Assembly (NCBI GenBank): GCA_016721005.1
Contig: JADKJM010000003.1
Span: forward strand, 1-64,000
Length of the DNA stretch: 64,000 nucleotides
Direction of reading: 5' to 3'
Source: Flavobacteriales bacterium
GTDB taxonomy: Bacteria; Bacteroidota; Bacteroidia; Flavobacteriales_F; PHOS-HE28
Shown piece after piece: positions 45,996 to 55,469 of the stretch. The translations under genes were made by a program, and so were the position numbers. How positions within the stretch are numbered: position 1 is the stretch's first letter; each line of letters starts with the position of its first letter. The notes beneath the pieces were generated by a model, which made no database searches, was not told where the DNA came from, and saw only the letters and a program-made list of their open reading frames with translations.

Positions 45996-47672
45996 ATGTC
46001 CTTCCCCAGTGACCTCGAGATCGCGCAGAAAGCGCAGTTGCAACCCATTTCCAACATCGCGAAGAAGCTCGGGATCGATCCCGAGGTGATCGAACCCTAT
46101 GGCCGCACCAAGGCGAAGCTTCCGCTGGACCTCATCGATCAGAAGCGCATCGCGAAGAGCAAGTTGATCCTGGTCACTGCGGTTTCCCCCACGCCGGCCG
46201 GTGAAGGCAAGACCACCACCAGCATCGGCTTGCACGAAGGACTGAGCAAGATCGGAAGGAAGGGCGTGGTGGTGTTGCGTGAACCCTCGCTCGGCCCGGT
46301 CTTCGGGATGAAGGGCGGCGCGGCTGGCGGGGGTTACGCGCAAGTGGTACCGATGGAGGACATCAACCTGCACTTCACCGGTGATTTCTCCGCGATCGAA
46401 AAGGCGAACAACCTGCTCGCAGCGCTAATCGACAACAACCTGCAGAACCGCAAGCACACGTTGAACATCGACCCACGCACCATCTCCTGGAAGCGCGTGA
46501 TGGATATGAACGACCGCGCGTTGCGCAACATCACCATCGGTCTGGGCGGCACGGGCAACGGTGTTCCACGGCAGGACGGATTCAACATCACCCCAGCCAG
46601 TGAGGTGATGGCGATCCTGTGCCTCGCTACTTCGTTCGATGACCTGAAAGCCCGCTTCGGCAACATCTACGTGGGCCAGCGCTGGGATCGTACCCCGGTG
46701 TATGCGCGTGACCTGAAAGCCCAAGGAGCCATGGCGTTGTTGCTGAAGGATGCGATCAAGCCGAACCTCGTGCAGACGCTCGAAGGCAATCCGGCGATCC
46801 TGCACGGCGGGCCTTTCGCCAACATCGCACAAGGCGTGAACAGTGTGCTTGCCACGAAGATGGGCCTGAGCCTTGGCGATTACGTGGTGACTGAGGCAGG
46901 CTTCGGCGCGGACCTCGGCGCGGAGAAATTCTTCGACATCAAGTGTCGCGCTGCGGGTCTGGTGCCGAGCGCGGCGGTGATCGTTGCCACGGTGCGTGCG
47001 CTGCGTTATCACGGCGGTGCGGACATCAAGGAAGTGAACAACGCAGCGCCCGAACGGTTGAAGGTCGGACTTGCGAACCTCGGTCAGCACATCGAGAACA
47101 TCGCCAAGTTCGGCGTGCAAGCGGTGGTGGCGATCAACCACTTCCCGACGGACACAGCGGAGGAGATCGACCTGATCAAGGCGTATTGCAAGGAGCGCGG
47201 CGCGGAAGCGGTGCTGGCCCAAGGCTTCGCCAAAGGCGGCGACGGGATGACCGAACTGGCGGAAGCGGTAATGCGTGTGGCCGAAGGTGGAGCGAGCAAG
47301 TTCAAACTGCTGTACGATACCGCAGCGCCGATCAAGGAGAAGATCGCCACCATCGCGAAGGAGATCTACCGCGCCGATGGCGTGGATTACAGCGCGGATG
47401 CGGAACTCGCATTGAAGCGCATCACCAAGCTCGGCATGGACAACGCGATGATCTGCATGGCGAAGACGCAGTACAGCTTCAGTGATGACAAGGCGTTGCG
47501 CGCCGCGCCCACCGGCTTCCGCATCACCGTGCGCGATATCGAGATCGCGGCTGGCGCGGGCTTCGTTGTTCCGATCTGCGGCGAGATCATGCGCATGCCG
47601 GGCCTACCGGAAGTGCCCGCCTCGGAAGGGATGGACATCGATGTGAACGGAGTGATCAGCGGGTTGAGCTGA
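45996..47672 (+). CDS. fhs: formate--tetrahydrofolate ligase
   Basis: 558 residues. ATP-binding VSPTPAGEGKTTTSIGLHEG (P-loop type), RKGVVVLREPSLGPVFGMKG, RDFNIxP-like DGFNITPASEVMAILC and AINHFPTDTAEEIDLI, with RALRYHGGAD. It joins formate to THF with ATP, making 10-formyl-THF for purines or, in reverse, using formate. Length is normal. The start ATG 45996 (MSFPSDLEIAQKAQ) lies 17 bases after a repeat copy. The stop precedes the convergent secreted protein gene's stop by 29 bases. No folate riboswitch-like structure was seen upstream. Confidence 0.95.
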   Translation: MSFPSDLEIAQKAQLQPISNIAKKLGIDPEVIEPYGRTKAKLPLDLIDQKRIAKSKLILVTAVSPTPAGEGKTTTSIGLHEGLSKIGRKGVVVLREPSLGPVFGMKGGAAGGGYAQVVPMEDINLHFTGDFSAIEKANNLLAALIDNNLQNRKHTLNIDPRTISWKRVMDMNDRALRNITIGLGGTGNGVPRQDGFNITPASEVMAILCLATSFDDLKARFGNIYVGQRWDRTPVYARDLKAQGAMALLLKDAIKPNLVQTLEGNPAILHGGPFANIAQGVNSVLATKMGLSLGDYVVTEAGFGADLGAEKFFDIKCRAAGLVPSAAVIVATVRALRYHGGADIKEVNNAAPERLKVGLANLGQHIENIAKFGVQAVVAINHFPTDTAEEIDLIKAYCKERGAEAVLAQGFAKGGDGMTELAEAVMRVAEGGASKFKLLYDTAAPIKEKIATIAKEIYRADGVDYSADAELALKRITKLGMDNAMICMAKTQYSFSDDKALRAAPTGFRITVRDIEIAAGAGFVVPICGEIMRMPGLPEVPASEGMDIDVNGVISGLS

Positions 47673-47701
47673 GGGCCGGAACGTTCGGCTGGATCCGTTC
47701 C

Positions 47702-50083
47702 TCAGAGCTTGATGAACGGCACACGCATGGCCGCACCATCCGCCGTGATCGCGTGGATCACGTAATGCCCAGCGTCGAGATCTCTTACATCCAGCCAGCG
47801 GTCGTTGATATACGATGATGGAAGAATGATCCGCCCTTGGAGGTCGAGGATGAGAACGGAGCGGAGCGGTTCCGAGCACGTGAAATGCAACCGATCCACG
47901 ACCGGGTTCGGGAATAAGCGGAAGGCCATACGGTGAACGTTCGCGAGCCCCATTGGACCATCCACGATGACCGTTTCCTCATGGGTGCATCCATTCGCAT
48001 CGGTCACTACCAGATCGTACGCGCCGTCTGCCAGACCTGTGATCGGGGACACCACAGTGCTCCCATTGATCGTGATCACGTACGGAGGCACACCCCCGAA
48101 CACCAATACGTCGATACTTCCATCGTTGCCGACCACTACGGGGCTTGCCGTGGCCTGAACGAACAAGGCAGGTGGTTCGATCAGTTGCAGTTCGCCTTCC
48201 GCAGTGCATCCGTTCGAATCGGAAAGGAGATACGTGTACGTTCCCGCAATGAGTCCAGCGAGCGTTACGCCCTCAGCACCCGTATTCCAAAGGACGGATT
48301 GGATGGATACGCCAGTGAGGTTCATCAACGCAATGGACCCGGTGGCCTCTCCAGCGCACAACGGACCCTGTGTAGTGTAGCCGACCAGCGGTGCAGGCAT
48401 CACCACCACAGTAACGGTATCGCTCGTGGTTTGCACACCGAACGCATTCTGAACGATGGCGGAGTATTCACCAGAGGCGAGAATGGTGAGGTAGCGATCC
48501 GTGCTGCCATCGTTCCAGAGGTATTGTGCGTGCTCCCCCGCATCCAGGATCACGGAATCGCCGGAGCAGAACGTGGTGCTACCCAGCGCCGTGATCGATG
48601 CCTGGTAGGTGTCGCCTTCGGTGAGCGTGTACGGCTGATCGATGGGGAGCTGGTAGTAGGTGTCGGTGTGTCCGCTCAGGTATTCCACTTGCACGGAATC
48701 CACGATGGTGTACTGGCCCAGGCCGAAGATGTGGTGCTGGGAATTCTGTCCGACGTAGTTCTCCCCACAGAGCGTGTACTGCGTGTAACGGTTCCCACCG
48801 GCGTACACCCGGATCCATGATCCGATGGCCATGCGGTTGGATACTGTTCCGTGCAGGGTGATCTTGATCCAGTGGTTGGAGCCGCCGGCGTTCATCCAGA
48901 GCATCGGTGGGCTTGGGGTCCGATTCTGCACGACGATCTCATAGGATCCGTCGTTGTTGAGATCGGCGCGGGCCACACCGAAACTGCGAACGGTGGTGTC
49001 CCCGATAAAGGACGACGTTGCTTCCGTGAAAGCAGCGCCACCTTGTGCATGGTAGAAGACATTGTTCATGATGGTGGCGCCGATATGGTCAGCTGCTACG
49101 TAGAGATCCTGCCACGTGTCGTTGTCCACATCCGCCCAGACCGCACCCCAGGTCCACTTCCTGACATCCACACCCGAAGCGACGCTCTGATCCGTGAATG
49201 TCCCATTGCCGTTGTTGGTGATCAGCAGTCCATGTTTATCCAACAGACCGCTATTCGTGGTGTAGATGTCCAGATCGCCATCGTTATCGAAGTCCGCGAC
49301 ACTCGCGGACATCGGCTCATCCTCGGTGAAAGCAGTACCCGTCGCAGCGGTCACATCGCTGAAGGTGCCATCGCCGTTGTTGCGGTAAAAACTGTTCGGA
49401 TATTCCCGGTCGTTGATCACGAACAGGTCCGGCCAACCGTCGTGATCGTAGTCCAGCCAGACCGCTTGGAAGGACAATTTGATGCCATCGCCCACACCGG
49501 CGGCGAGCGTCACATCGGTAAAGGTGCCATTGCCGTTGTTCCGGTACAGGTGATTGAGTCGTGCGTAAGTACTCTCATCCCCGACGTTGGTGTACGTGCA
49601 TACATACATGTCCAGGTCCCCGTCGCGATCGTAGTCCGCCCACGCCTCTCCATAGGTCTCCTCGGTCACTTCCGCGAAACCCACTTGAGTGGAGACATCC
49701 GTGAAATGGAATGCCCCGTCGTTCTGGAATAGTCGGTAGGGCCCGTAGCGCGTGGTCATGCTGATGTCCAGGTCGCCGTCATTGTCATAGTCGACCCACA
49801 GCACATGCTTTGTTTCGCCCGGGGCTTTCACGAAGGAGGGAAGCCGCAACAATTGTCCGGAGATGTTCCTGTAGAACACCAAACTGTCGTTGGTCACGGC
49901 GAACGTCAGATCATCCCAACCGTCCTCGTCGAAATCGTAGGTACTCAGTCCACTTCCGAAGACATCACTGTTCACAAGGATGCCCACGCCATTCGCCGCG
50001 GCCACGTCGGTGAACTGCTGCGCGCACGCGAACCGCAGCGGTGCGATGGAGAGGAGGGCCGATATGATCACCGATCGCTTCAT
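47702..50083 (-). CDS. FG-GAP/VCBS repeat protein with ASPIC/UnbV domain, SprB-like repeat and T9SS sorting domain
   Basis: 793 residues. Signal peptide MKRSVIISALLSIAPLRF. About residues 25-370 are FG-GAP calcium-binding repeats (YDFDEDGWDDLTFAV, VDYDNDGDLDISMTTRYG, DYDHDGWPDLFVIND). The ASPIC/UnbV domain follows (GSWIRVYAGGNRYTQYTLCG, SQHHIFGLGQYTIVDSVQV). Then an Ig-like stretch (ALGSTTFCSGDSVILDAGEH), SprB-type repeats (GTYTYLLSDSNGCTAEG, DGAYDLVVTDANGCTHEE) and a T9SS type A tail (FRLFPNPVVDRLHFTCSEP). This layout is that of CRTAC1-like adhesins secreted by T9SS; the calcium-binding loops and ligand are inferred. The next gene of the same class ends 65 bases upstream. Confidence 0.85.
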   Translation of the reverse strand: MKRSVIISALLSIAPLRFACAQQFTDVAAANGVGILVNSDVFGSGLSTYDFDEDGWDDLTFAVTNDSLVFYRNISGQLLRLPSFVKAPGETKHVLWVDYDNDGDLDISMTTRYGPYRLFQNDGAFHFTDVSTQVGFAEVTEETYGEAWADYDRDGDLDMYVCTYTNVGDESTYARLNHLYRNNGNGTFTDVTLAAGVGDGIKLSFQAVWLDYDHDGWPDLFVINDREYPNSFYRNNGDGTFSDVTAATGTAFTEDEPMSASVADFDNDGDLDIYTTNSGLLDKHGLLITNNGNGTFTDQSVASGVDVRKWTWGAVWADVDNDTWQDLYVAADHIGATIMNNVFYHAQGGAAFTEATSSFIGDTTVRSFGVARADLNNDGSYEIVVQNRTPSPPMLWMNAGGSNHWIKITLHGTVSNRMAIGSWIRVYAGGNRYTQYTLCGENYVGQNSQHHIFGLGQYTIVDSVQVEYLSGHTDTYYQLPIDQPYTLTEGDTYQASITALGSTTFCSGDSVILDAGEHAQYLWNDGSTDRYLTILASGEYSAIVQNAFGVQTTSDTVTVVVMPAPLVGYTTQGPLCAGEATGSIALMNLTGVSIQSVLWNTGAEGVTLAGLIAGTYTYLLSDSNGCTAEGELQLIEPPALFVQATASPVVVGNDGSIDVLVFGGVPPYVITINGSTVVSPITGLADGAYDLVVTDANGCTHEETVIVDGPMGLANVHRMAFRLFPNPVVDRLHFTCSEPLRSVLILDLQGRIILPSSYINDRWLDVRDLDAGHYVIHAITADGAAMRVPFIKL

Positions 50084-50148
50084 CCCGGTTCGTCGATGCG
50101 GATCCGATCCGCTGGAAAGGCTCGCGGTGCGGCACCGCGAGCAAGGGT

Positions 50149-53100
50149 TCATTCACGCATGAATTTCATGTCCGCCGCCTGTCCTGGTCCCATGATGCGC
50201 AGCAGGTACAGTCCGGATGCGCCATCCGGCAGTTGGATCTTGTGATCACCGGCGGGCAAGTAGGTCTTTCGCTCCGTGAGGATCATCGATCCATGGAGAT
50301 CATACACCTCGATGACGGCATCGGAAAGTGTGTTGGGCACGTGGAGCGTGACGGCCCCACCCGTTGGCACCGGGTTGGGGTAAAGGCTGATGCGGTCGTC
50401 GCTCACAGGATCATTCACGCCGAGTTGAAGATCGATGGAGAAGTAATCGTTGATCGCATTCAACGCCATCGGGTTCCCGGCCTGGTCCTCCGCATCGGTG
50501 ATCGTGATGCCGATCGGTCCGATCGTGCTCACCACATCCCCGACATCGAAGAACCATTGGTAGGTGCTCGCATTCAACCAGGAGGATGCCCCGGTGTTCA
50601 AGGTGATCACCCCGGTCAAGGACGAAGGGCTATCGAAGGTGATCTGTGGCGCTACGGAGGTGTTCATGGACTCATCGAACAGCGTGAGGACGAAGAAGCC
50701 TGAAGGCCCCACGTCCTCGCCTGTGACCACGTATGTATTCGATGTGGTCAGGAGCGCTGCCGGGTTGCGCGTGTCCAGTGCGAACAGAACGGGCACTGTG
50801 AATGGGAACTGTGTGTTCCCGGCCGGATCCCTCGCGAAATCCACCGTCAGGCCGATCGCATCGATCTCCACGCCGAGATCCGTCACGTTGAACATCGCGC
50901 GATACGTGTAGGGGTCGGTCCAATTGCTCTGCGATGAGGAGTACTGCAAGCCCGCCCCTGTTGCACCCGTCAGTTGGATGAAGGGTGCAAAGGCGATATC
51001 CATGGGCTCCGGGAATACGATATCGATGTGGAATCCTCCGGTGCCGGTCTGATCATCCATGACCATGAGGGTAGAAGGGACCGCAGCCTGCACCGTTGCA
51101 CGGTGGGTGTCAACGATGAAGAGATCCGGGAACTCCGATTGTGAAGGTGGGTTTCCGGCGAGGTCCTCGTATCCGGCCAGCATCGCGTTGATCGCGAAGA
51201 GTTCCTCATCGGCGTTCAACAGGTTGTAGGCCTTCTGGTACGTGCTGTCGTTCACCCAGGAACTGTTGGTGATGTTCGGTGTGAGGGAGGCAATGAGCGG
51301 ATCATCATTCGTGAACACGAGGTCCGGCGTCAAGGCCGTGTTCAGCACTTCATCGAATTCCAAGGTGATGACCAACGCTGCGGAACCCACATCCAACAGG
51401 CCAAGGACCGGTGGTGTTACGGACATGGAATACAGCAACGGGTTGCGCGTGTCCAGATCGAATTGGGCATCGGCTACGGTGAGTTCCAGCGCGTTGCCCA
51501 ACTCATCCGTGATCCCATCGATCGTCACACCGACAGCGCTGAACTCCTCATCGCTGTCCGCGACCGTGAATGCCGCGAGGTATTGCGTCGGACCCAGCCA
51601 CATGCTGTTCAGTGGATCCGTCACCAATGCGTTGGAAAGATCACCGCCTTGGAAACCGAAGGTCGGCGTGCTGGTCATGTCACACGCTTCGGAGAGGTCC
51701 ACGAGCACGATGAAGCTCGCCGTTGCGGCCACCGCATCGTTGATCAGTGTGGTACTTGGTGAAACGGCTACCACCAGTGGGCGGTCCGTGTCGATGATGA
51801 ACGGATGCGCCGCGAGGAAGACATCCTGCGCGCGTGCATCCGCGGAAACCGCATCCGTCACGCGCAGGAAGATATCGTCCGATCGCGTCGCACTCGGCGG
51901 GACGAGGTACGTGAGCGAATAGGTTTGGCCATTCGTCCATTGTGCCTGCTGGAGTGCAAGCTCACTCAAGGTCGGATCCTGAACGAGATACGTGATGGTC
52001 GGCGCTACGCCGATATCCATCGACCTGTCGAAGGTGATGTCCACTGTGATGGTGGAACCGATGTCCGCAATGTTGATCGCTGCATCCGTTGCGGTGACCG
52101 CAGTGACCTGTGGTCGATCGGAGGCGAAGAGTGCATTCGCTGCATTCACGGCATCGGGTCCCACCACTTGTCCGACGAGCCTGCCGGGGATATCATCCAC
52201 CGGCACATGGATCCCGCCCCAGATGCGCGAGAGGCTGCATTGGTCCGATGCGTCGCGATAGGTGGCCCACTGCAAGTAGATGTCCTCCGACGGCCCGTTC
52301 TCGAATTCGAGGAACTCGTTCATGGGCGCGTGGAAATTGCTCATGCCCCCGGGGAAGTACGGCGTGCCGGTAAGCAAAGTGAGGACCTCGGCCGCGCTGC
52401 GCGAGAAGGTGGAATGGCCCGATACGTAACCGGAGAACGGCGGCGTAACGAAGGTGGGTCGCTGGTAAGGCCACCAGTTCTCGGCGAGGATCCAACCCAC
52501 GCCCGCGTTATCCGTGGATGGGTTCCCGATGTAGCTCGGCCCGCGCCAAGTGAACAACTTCACTTTGTTCAAGTGCTCGCCGGATAGCCCGGAAAGTTCA
52601 TCGCCGACGCCGACCAGTTCGATGAGCCCGGGGATCAAGGGCAAGCCGGCCGGATGGTAGTGCGGCAACCCCGGATCGCTGGATTGCCCGCGGCCCGCCA
52701 TGTAGCGGATGGCGGATACCGGTCGCACATAATCATACCAGCCCTTGATGCTCCACGCGGAGATCGCCGCATCGTGCATGGCGCCACCCAACGCGAGATA
52801 GGCTTTCACGTCGTACTCCATTTCATCCAGCACGGGTCCAGTGCCCATCCAACGCCGTTCGAACAACGGATGATCCATTGCGCTGTGCAGGATCGTGAAC
52901 CAGTGGCCGGGCGGCGTTTCGGAGTTCGGCCCATCGGCCCAGAACTCCGCGAGGATCCGCGTGAAGTCACCACGCTTGACCACTTGCGGTGTGTAGGGAA
53001 CACCGGTCACCGGGTTCTGCGCGTAGCCAGGGCTGGGCGCACCACCATTGAAGTAATCGTAGAAAGCATGATATTCCGCTTCGGTGGTGGGATAGCTCTG

Positions 53101-54048
53101 TAGCCCGCCATTGGTTGCCGGGGAGATATCGACCATCACGCCATCATCCGGATCGAGGTGCGATTGCCAGATCGGGACCATGCAGAAGTTCCACTTGAAG
53201 AAGGAATCCAGTTCACCCGCTGCGTTCGTATCCAACTGCGTGGGAGGCCCCGGGTCGTGATAGACCGTGTAGGTGTTGCCGTCCCGCACGTGTTCGGTGG
53301 CCTGTGCCGGATCCATGGCGAAGGGCGTCACGTTCCCCCATTCATGTCCCACCGGCGCAGGGGTTCCTTGGATCGGGTTCCCGTTCTGGTCCACGGCGTT
53401 GGTGACCGTGATCTGCTGCCAGTGGTTCGGATCGATGATCAAGGGGTTGCCCGGCGATTCCACTTGGATGGGCGGATTCACCGGCGTGTAGTACAGGTGC
53501 GCATAGTTCCCCGCTTCGTTGGATCCATCGGTGTACCCGTACGCGATGTATTGCTCGGCGATGTAGTTCCCCAATTCCGCAGGGCCACCTTGCACATAGT
53601 CCGTGGATGCATTATTCCGATCATAGCCCAATTGGTCCATGAGCGCATCCAGGTTCTGCAAGGTGATGGTGTGTCCGGGCGATGATTGGTACCGATGCGC
53701 GATCAAGCGGTACGCCGCGAAACTGATGGCCTCCTCCTGCGCGACGGAAACTTCCGCTGGCGCCCCAACGCCATCGAATGCGCACGTGTAAGCACCGCGT
53801 GTTCGGCCTAGGAGATACGGTTCATCATCCGGCATGTACGCCGACCATGCGTCGTACATCGCCGCGGAAACGTGGAAGAGATTGCGCGCGTGTACCGGAG
53901 GTCGTGCAAGGTCCGTGCGGATCGCGGCCAGTAGCTGTTCATTCCATTGCCGCGCGACCGACGGCCCTTGGGCACTGCTTGTGCATGGGTGAAGGATGGT
54001 GCCGAAGAAGAAGAGGATGGAGGCAAGTAGAGGTAAGCGTCCGGTCAT
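50149..54048 (-). CDS. secreted vanadium-dependent haloperoxidase-type enzyme fused to repeat domains and a T9SS sorting domain
   Basis: 1299 residues. Signal peptide MTGRLPLLASILFFFGTILH. The first 640 residues are the PAP2/vanadium haloperoxidase fold with the three vanadate motifs intact: K-x6-RP (KGWYDYVRP, about 438), SGH (SGYVSGHSTFSRSAAEV, about 543) and SRx5Hx3D (SRIWGGIHVPVDD, about 611). Residues 640-1200 hold about five Ig-like repeats with the pattern TFDRSMD or EFDEVLN or VFPEPMDIAFAPFI. The last 80 (YPNPVPTGGAVTLHVPNTL, LYLLRIMGPGQAADMKFMRE) are a T9SS type A domain. It could be a haloperoxidase, a phosphatase or an inactive homologue; the first is favoured by motifs. Start MTGR at 54048; an upstream start adds no signal. 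Confidence 0.88.
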   Translation of the reverse strand: MTGRLPLLASILFFFGTILHPCTSSAQGPSVARQWNEQLLAAIRTDLARPPVHARNLFHVSAAMYDAWSAYMPDDEPYLLGRTRGAYTCAFDGVGAPAEVSVAQEEAISFAAYRLIAHRYQSSPGHTITLQNLDALMDQLGYDRNNASTDYVQGGPAELGNYIAEQYIAYGYTDGSNEAGNYAHLYYTPVNPPIQVESPGNPLIIDPNHWQQITVTNAVDQNGNPIQGTPAPVGHEWGNVTPFAMDPAQATEHVRDGNTYTVYHDPGPPTQLDTNAAGELDSFFKWNFCMVPIWQSHLDPDDGVMVDISPATNGGLQSYPTTEAEYHAFYDYFNGGAPSPGYAQNPVTGVPYTPQVVKRGDFTRILAEFWADGPNSETPPGHWFTILHSAMDHPLFERRWMGTGPVLDEMEYDVKAYLALGGAMHDAAISAWSIKGWYDYVRPVSAIRYMAGRGQSSDPGLPHYHPAGLPLIPGLIELVGVGDELSGLSGEHLNKVKLFTWRGPSYIGNPSTDNAGVGWILAENWWPYQRPTFVTPPFSGYVSGHSTFSRSAAEVLTLLTGTPYFPGGMSNFHAPMNEFLEFENGPSEDIYLQWATYRDASDQCSLSRIWGGIHVPVDDIPGRLVGQVVGPDAVNAANALFASDRPQVTAVTATDAAINIADIGSTITVDITFDRSMDIGVAPTITYLVQDPTLSELALQQAQWTNGQTYSLTYLVPPSATRSDDIFLRVTDAVSADARAQDVFLAAHPFIIDTDRPLVVAVSPSTTLINDAVAATASFIVLVDLSEACDMTSTPTFGFQGGDLSNALVTDPLNSMWLGPTQYLAAFTVADSDEEFSAVGVTIDGITDELGNALELTVADAQFDLDTRNPLLYSMSVTPPVLGLLDVGSAALVITLEFDEVLNTALTPDLVFTNDDPLIASLTPNITNSSWVNDSTYQKAYNLLNADEELFAINAMLAGYEDLAGNPPSQSEFPDLFIVDTHRATVQAAVPSTLMVMDDQTGTGGFHIDIVFPEPMDIAFAPFIQLTGATGAGLQYSSSQSNWTDPYTYRAMFNVTDLGVEIDAIGLTVDFARDPAGNTQFPFTVPVLFALDTRNPAALLTTSNTYVVTGEDVGPSGFFVLTLFDESMNTSVAPQITFDSPSSLTGVITLNTGASSWLNASTYQWFFDVGDVVSTIGPIGITITDAEDQAGNPMALNAINDYFSIDLQLGVNDPVSDDRISLYPNPVPTGGAVTLHVPNTLSDAVIEVYDLHGSMILTERKTYLPAGDHKIQLPDGASGLYLLRIMGPGQAADMKFMRE

Positions 54049-54280
54049 GCGAGAACGAATTGGAGGATCACGGATGGCGGGATGGGATGAGGGCCTATCC
54101 CTTAAGCGACAACCAAGATAAGTGGACAATTCCCGGACGTGCGGATCAAGCCCGGTCCTGCGGAGGATCACGCCGATCCCCGCTTGCGATCCCCCGGACT
54201 GGATCAATGTTCTTCACCGAACATGCACTTCGCCTCGCGAATGCTCCCAAGCGAGGTTCCTTACACTTGCGCCCGGAAGG
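54049..54280. other. intergenic region before a small gene
   Basis: 232 bases between divergent genes. The only signal seen is TACACTTG at 54262-54269, 11 bases before the ATG at 54281, a relaxed TAnnTTTG box. No other structure recognised. Confidence 0.4.
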
Positions 54281-54682
54281 ATGACCACCTCCATACCCAC
54301 CAGACTCGATACACCGATCGCCGTTGCAGAGCGGTTCGGTGATGATCGCGTGGAAGTCCGCATGAAACCGGGCGCCACGCTCACCATTGCGGGCATAGCC
54401 GCATTCATCGAAGCACGGCAGCAATTGGCTGCAGGTGTACCGATGCTTGTCCTGATCGTGATGCCCGAAGATGAAGTGGACTTCGATATGTCCATGATCA
54501 CCACGAACCACTATGACAAGCGGCCGATGGCCGATTTCAGCAAGGCCATCGCGTGGGTCACCCGCAACGATCACAACGATCGGTTCTGCCGCTTGTACTT
54601 CGCGTACTTCCCGAGCCCGGTACCGTGTGGCATTTTCCTGGAGGAGAAGGAGGCGCTCGCCTGGTTGGAGACGATGCGATAG
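54281..54682 (+). CDS. unknown small protein, possibly STAS/SpoIIAA-like
   Basis: 133 residues. Start MTTSIPTRLDTPIAVAERFG; then DRVEVRMKPGATLTIAGIAA and FIEARQQLAAGVPMLVLIVM (strand-helix-strand, as in STAS or SpoIIAA-like folds), then DKRPMADFSKAIAWVTRNDH and FPSPVPCGIFLEEKEALAWL. The last segment, with a helix EEKEALAWL, is typical of the C-terminus of such folds. Assignment is tentative. Preceded by GGAAGG 1-6 bases before the ATG, one of few purine-rich ribosome sites here. It converges on the TMEM175 gene with a 9-base gap. Confidence 0.55.
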   Translation: MTTSIPTRLDTPIAVAERFGDDRVEVRMKPGATLTIAGIAAFIEARQQLAAGVPMLVLIVMPEDEVDFDMSMITTNHYDKRPMADFSKAIAWVTRNDHNDRFCRLYFAYFPSPVPCGIFLEEKEALAWLETMR

Positions 54683-54691
54683 GTCGCGCGA

Positions 54692-55273
54692 TCAGCCCAT
54701 CTCCTCCAATACGCGTTCGATCCGCCGGTCCGGAATGATCCAGATCAGTGCGACCAGCACGTAAATGGCCCACGCCAATACCGGCAACCAGAAGGAGAGG
54801 GGGATGGAGATCGTGTAGAGCCCGATGGAGAGGTAGCCCTTCACATCACGGCCCACGGCCTTCTTCAGTACGGAGTCCGGACCCTCCACGCGGATGATGG
54901 AGTTCTGTAGGATCCAATACGCGATGGCGGCCAAGAGCAGGATCGTTCCGTACAGCGCGGTCGGCGCCTCCTGGAAATGATTCTCGCCCATCCAACCGGT
55001 GACGAACGGGACCAGTGAGAGCCAGAACAACAAATGCATGTTCGCCCAGAGCACACTGCCGTTCACGCGGTTCGTGGCGTGCAGCATGTGGTGGTGATTG
55101 TTCCAATAGATGGCCAGGTACACGAAGCTGAGCAGGTAACTGCCCAACGCCGGCAACAGTGGTCGCAACGCGGAGAGCTCTGCCCCGTGCGGCACCCGCA
55201 GCTCCAACACCATGATGGTGATGATGATCGCGAGCACACCGTCACTGAATGCTTCCAACCGGTTCTTGGTCAT
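54692..55273 (-). CDS. TMEM175-like potassium channel family protein (DUF1211)
   Basis: 193 residues, six membrane helices. The first has the family motif RLEAFSDGVLAIIITIMVLE (conserved FSDG pore-helix). Then YLLSFVYLAIYWNNHHHMLH, WANMHLLFWLSLVPFVTGWM and ALYGTILLLAAIAYWILQ follow, with a second, weaker repeat near the end (SIGLYTISIPLSFWLPVLAW). Bacterial TMEM175 proteins form weakly K-selective tetrameric channels. Start MTKNRLEAFSDG at 55273 puts the motif at the usual place. Its stop lies 9 bases from the neighbour's stop. Confidence 0.85.
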   Translation of the reverse strand: MTKNRLEAFSDGVLAIIITIMVLELRVPHGAELSALRPLLPALGSYLLSFVYLAIYWNNHHHMLHATNRVNGSVLWANMHLLFWLSLVPFVTGWMGENHFQEAPTALYGTILLLAAIAYWILQNSIIRVEGPDSVLKKAVGRDVKGYLSIGLYTISIPLSFWLPVLAWAIYVLVALIWIIPDRRIERVLEEMG

Positions 55274-55469
55274 GGGTGCAAGATCGGGAGTGAGCCGCGA
55301 TGGTGGTGTCTTGGCCACGCTGGGCCACTGGTCCGATCAATAACACCGGCTTGCGTACCTGTTCTCAGGACCCACGCGGTGAAGGCCGGTGATCCCCGGC
55401 CTGCTGCCGCATATGCGTTTCGGATCGTCGTCGGGATCTCCCGAGGGTGGAGGTGCGCACTTGCGCCGG

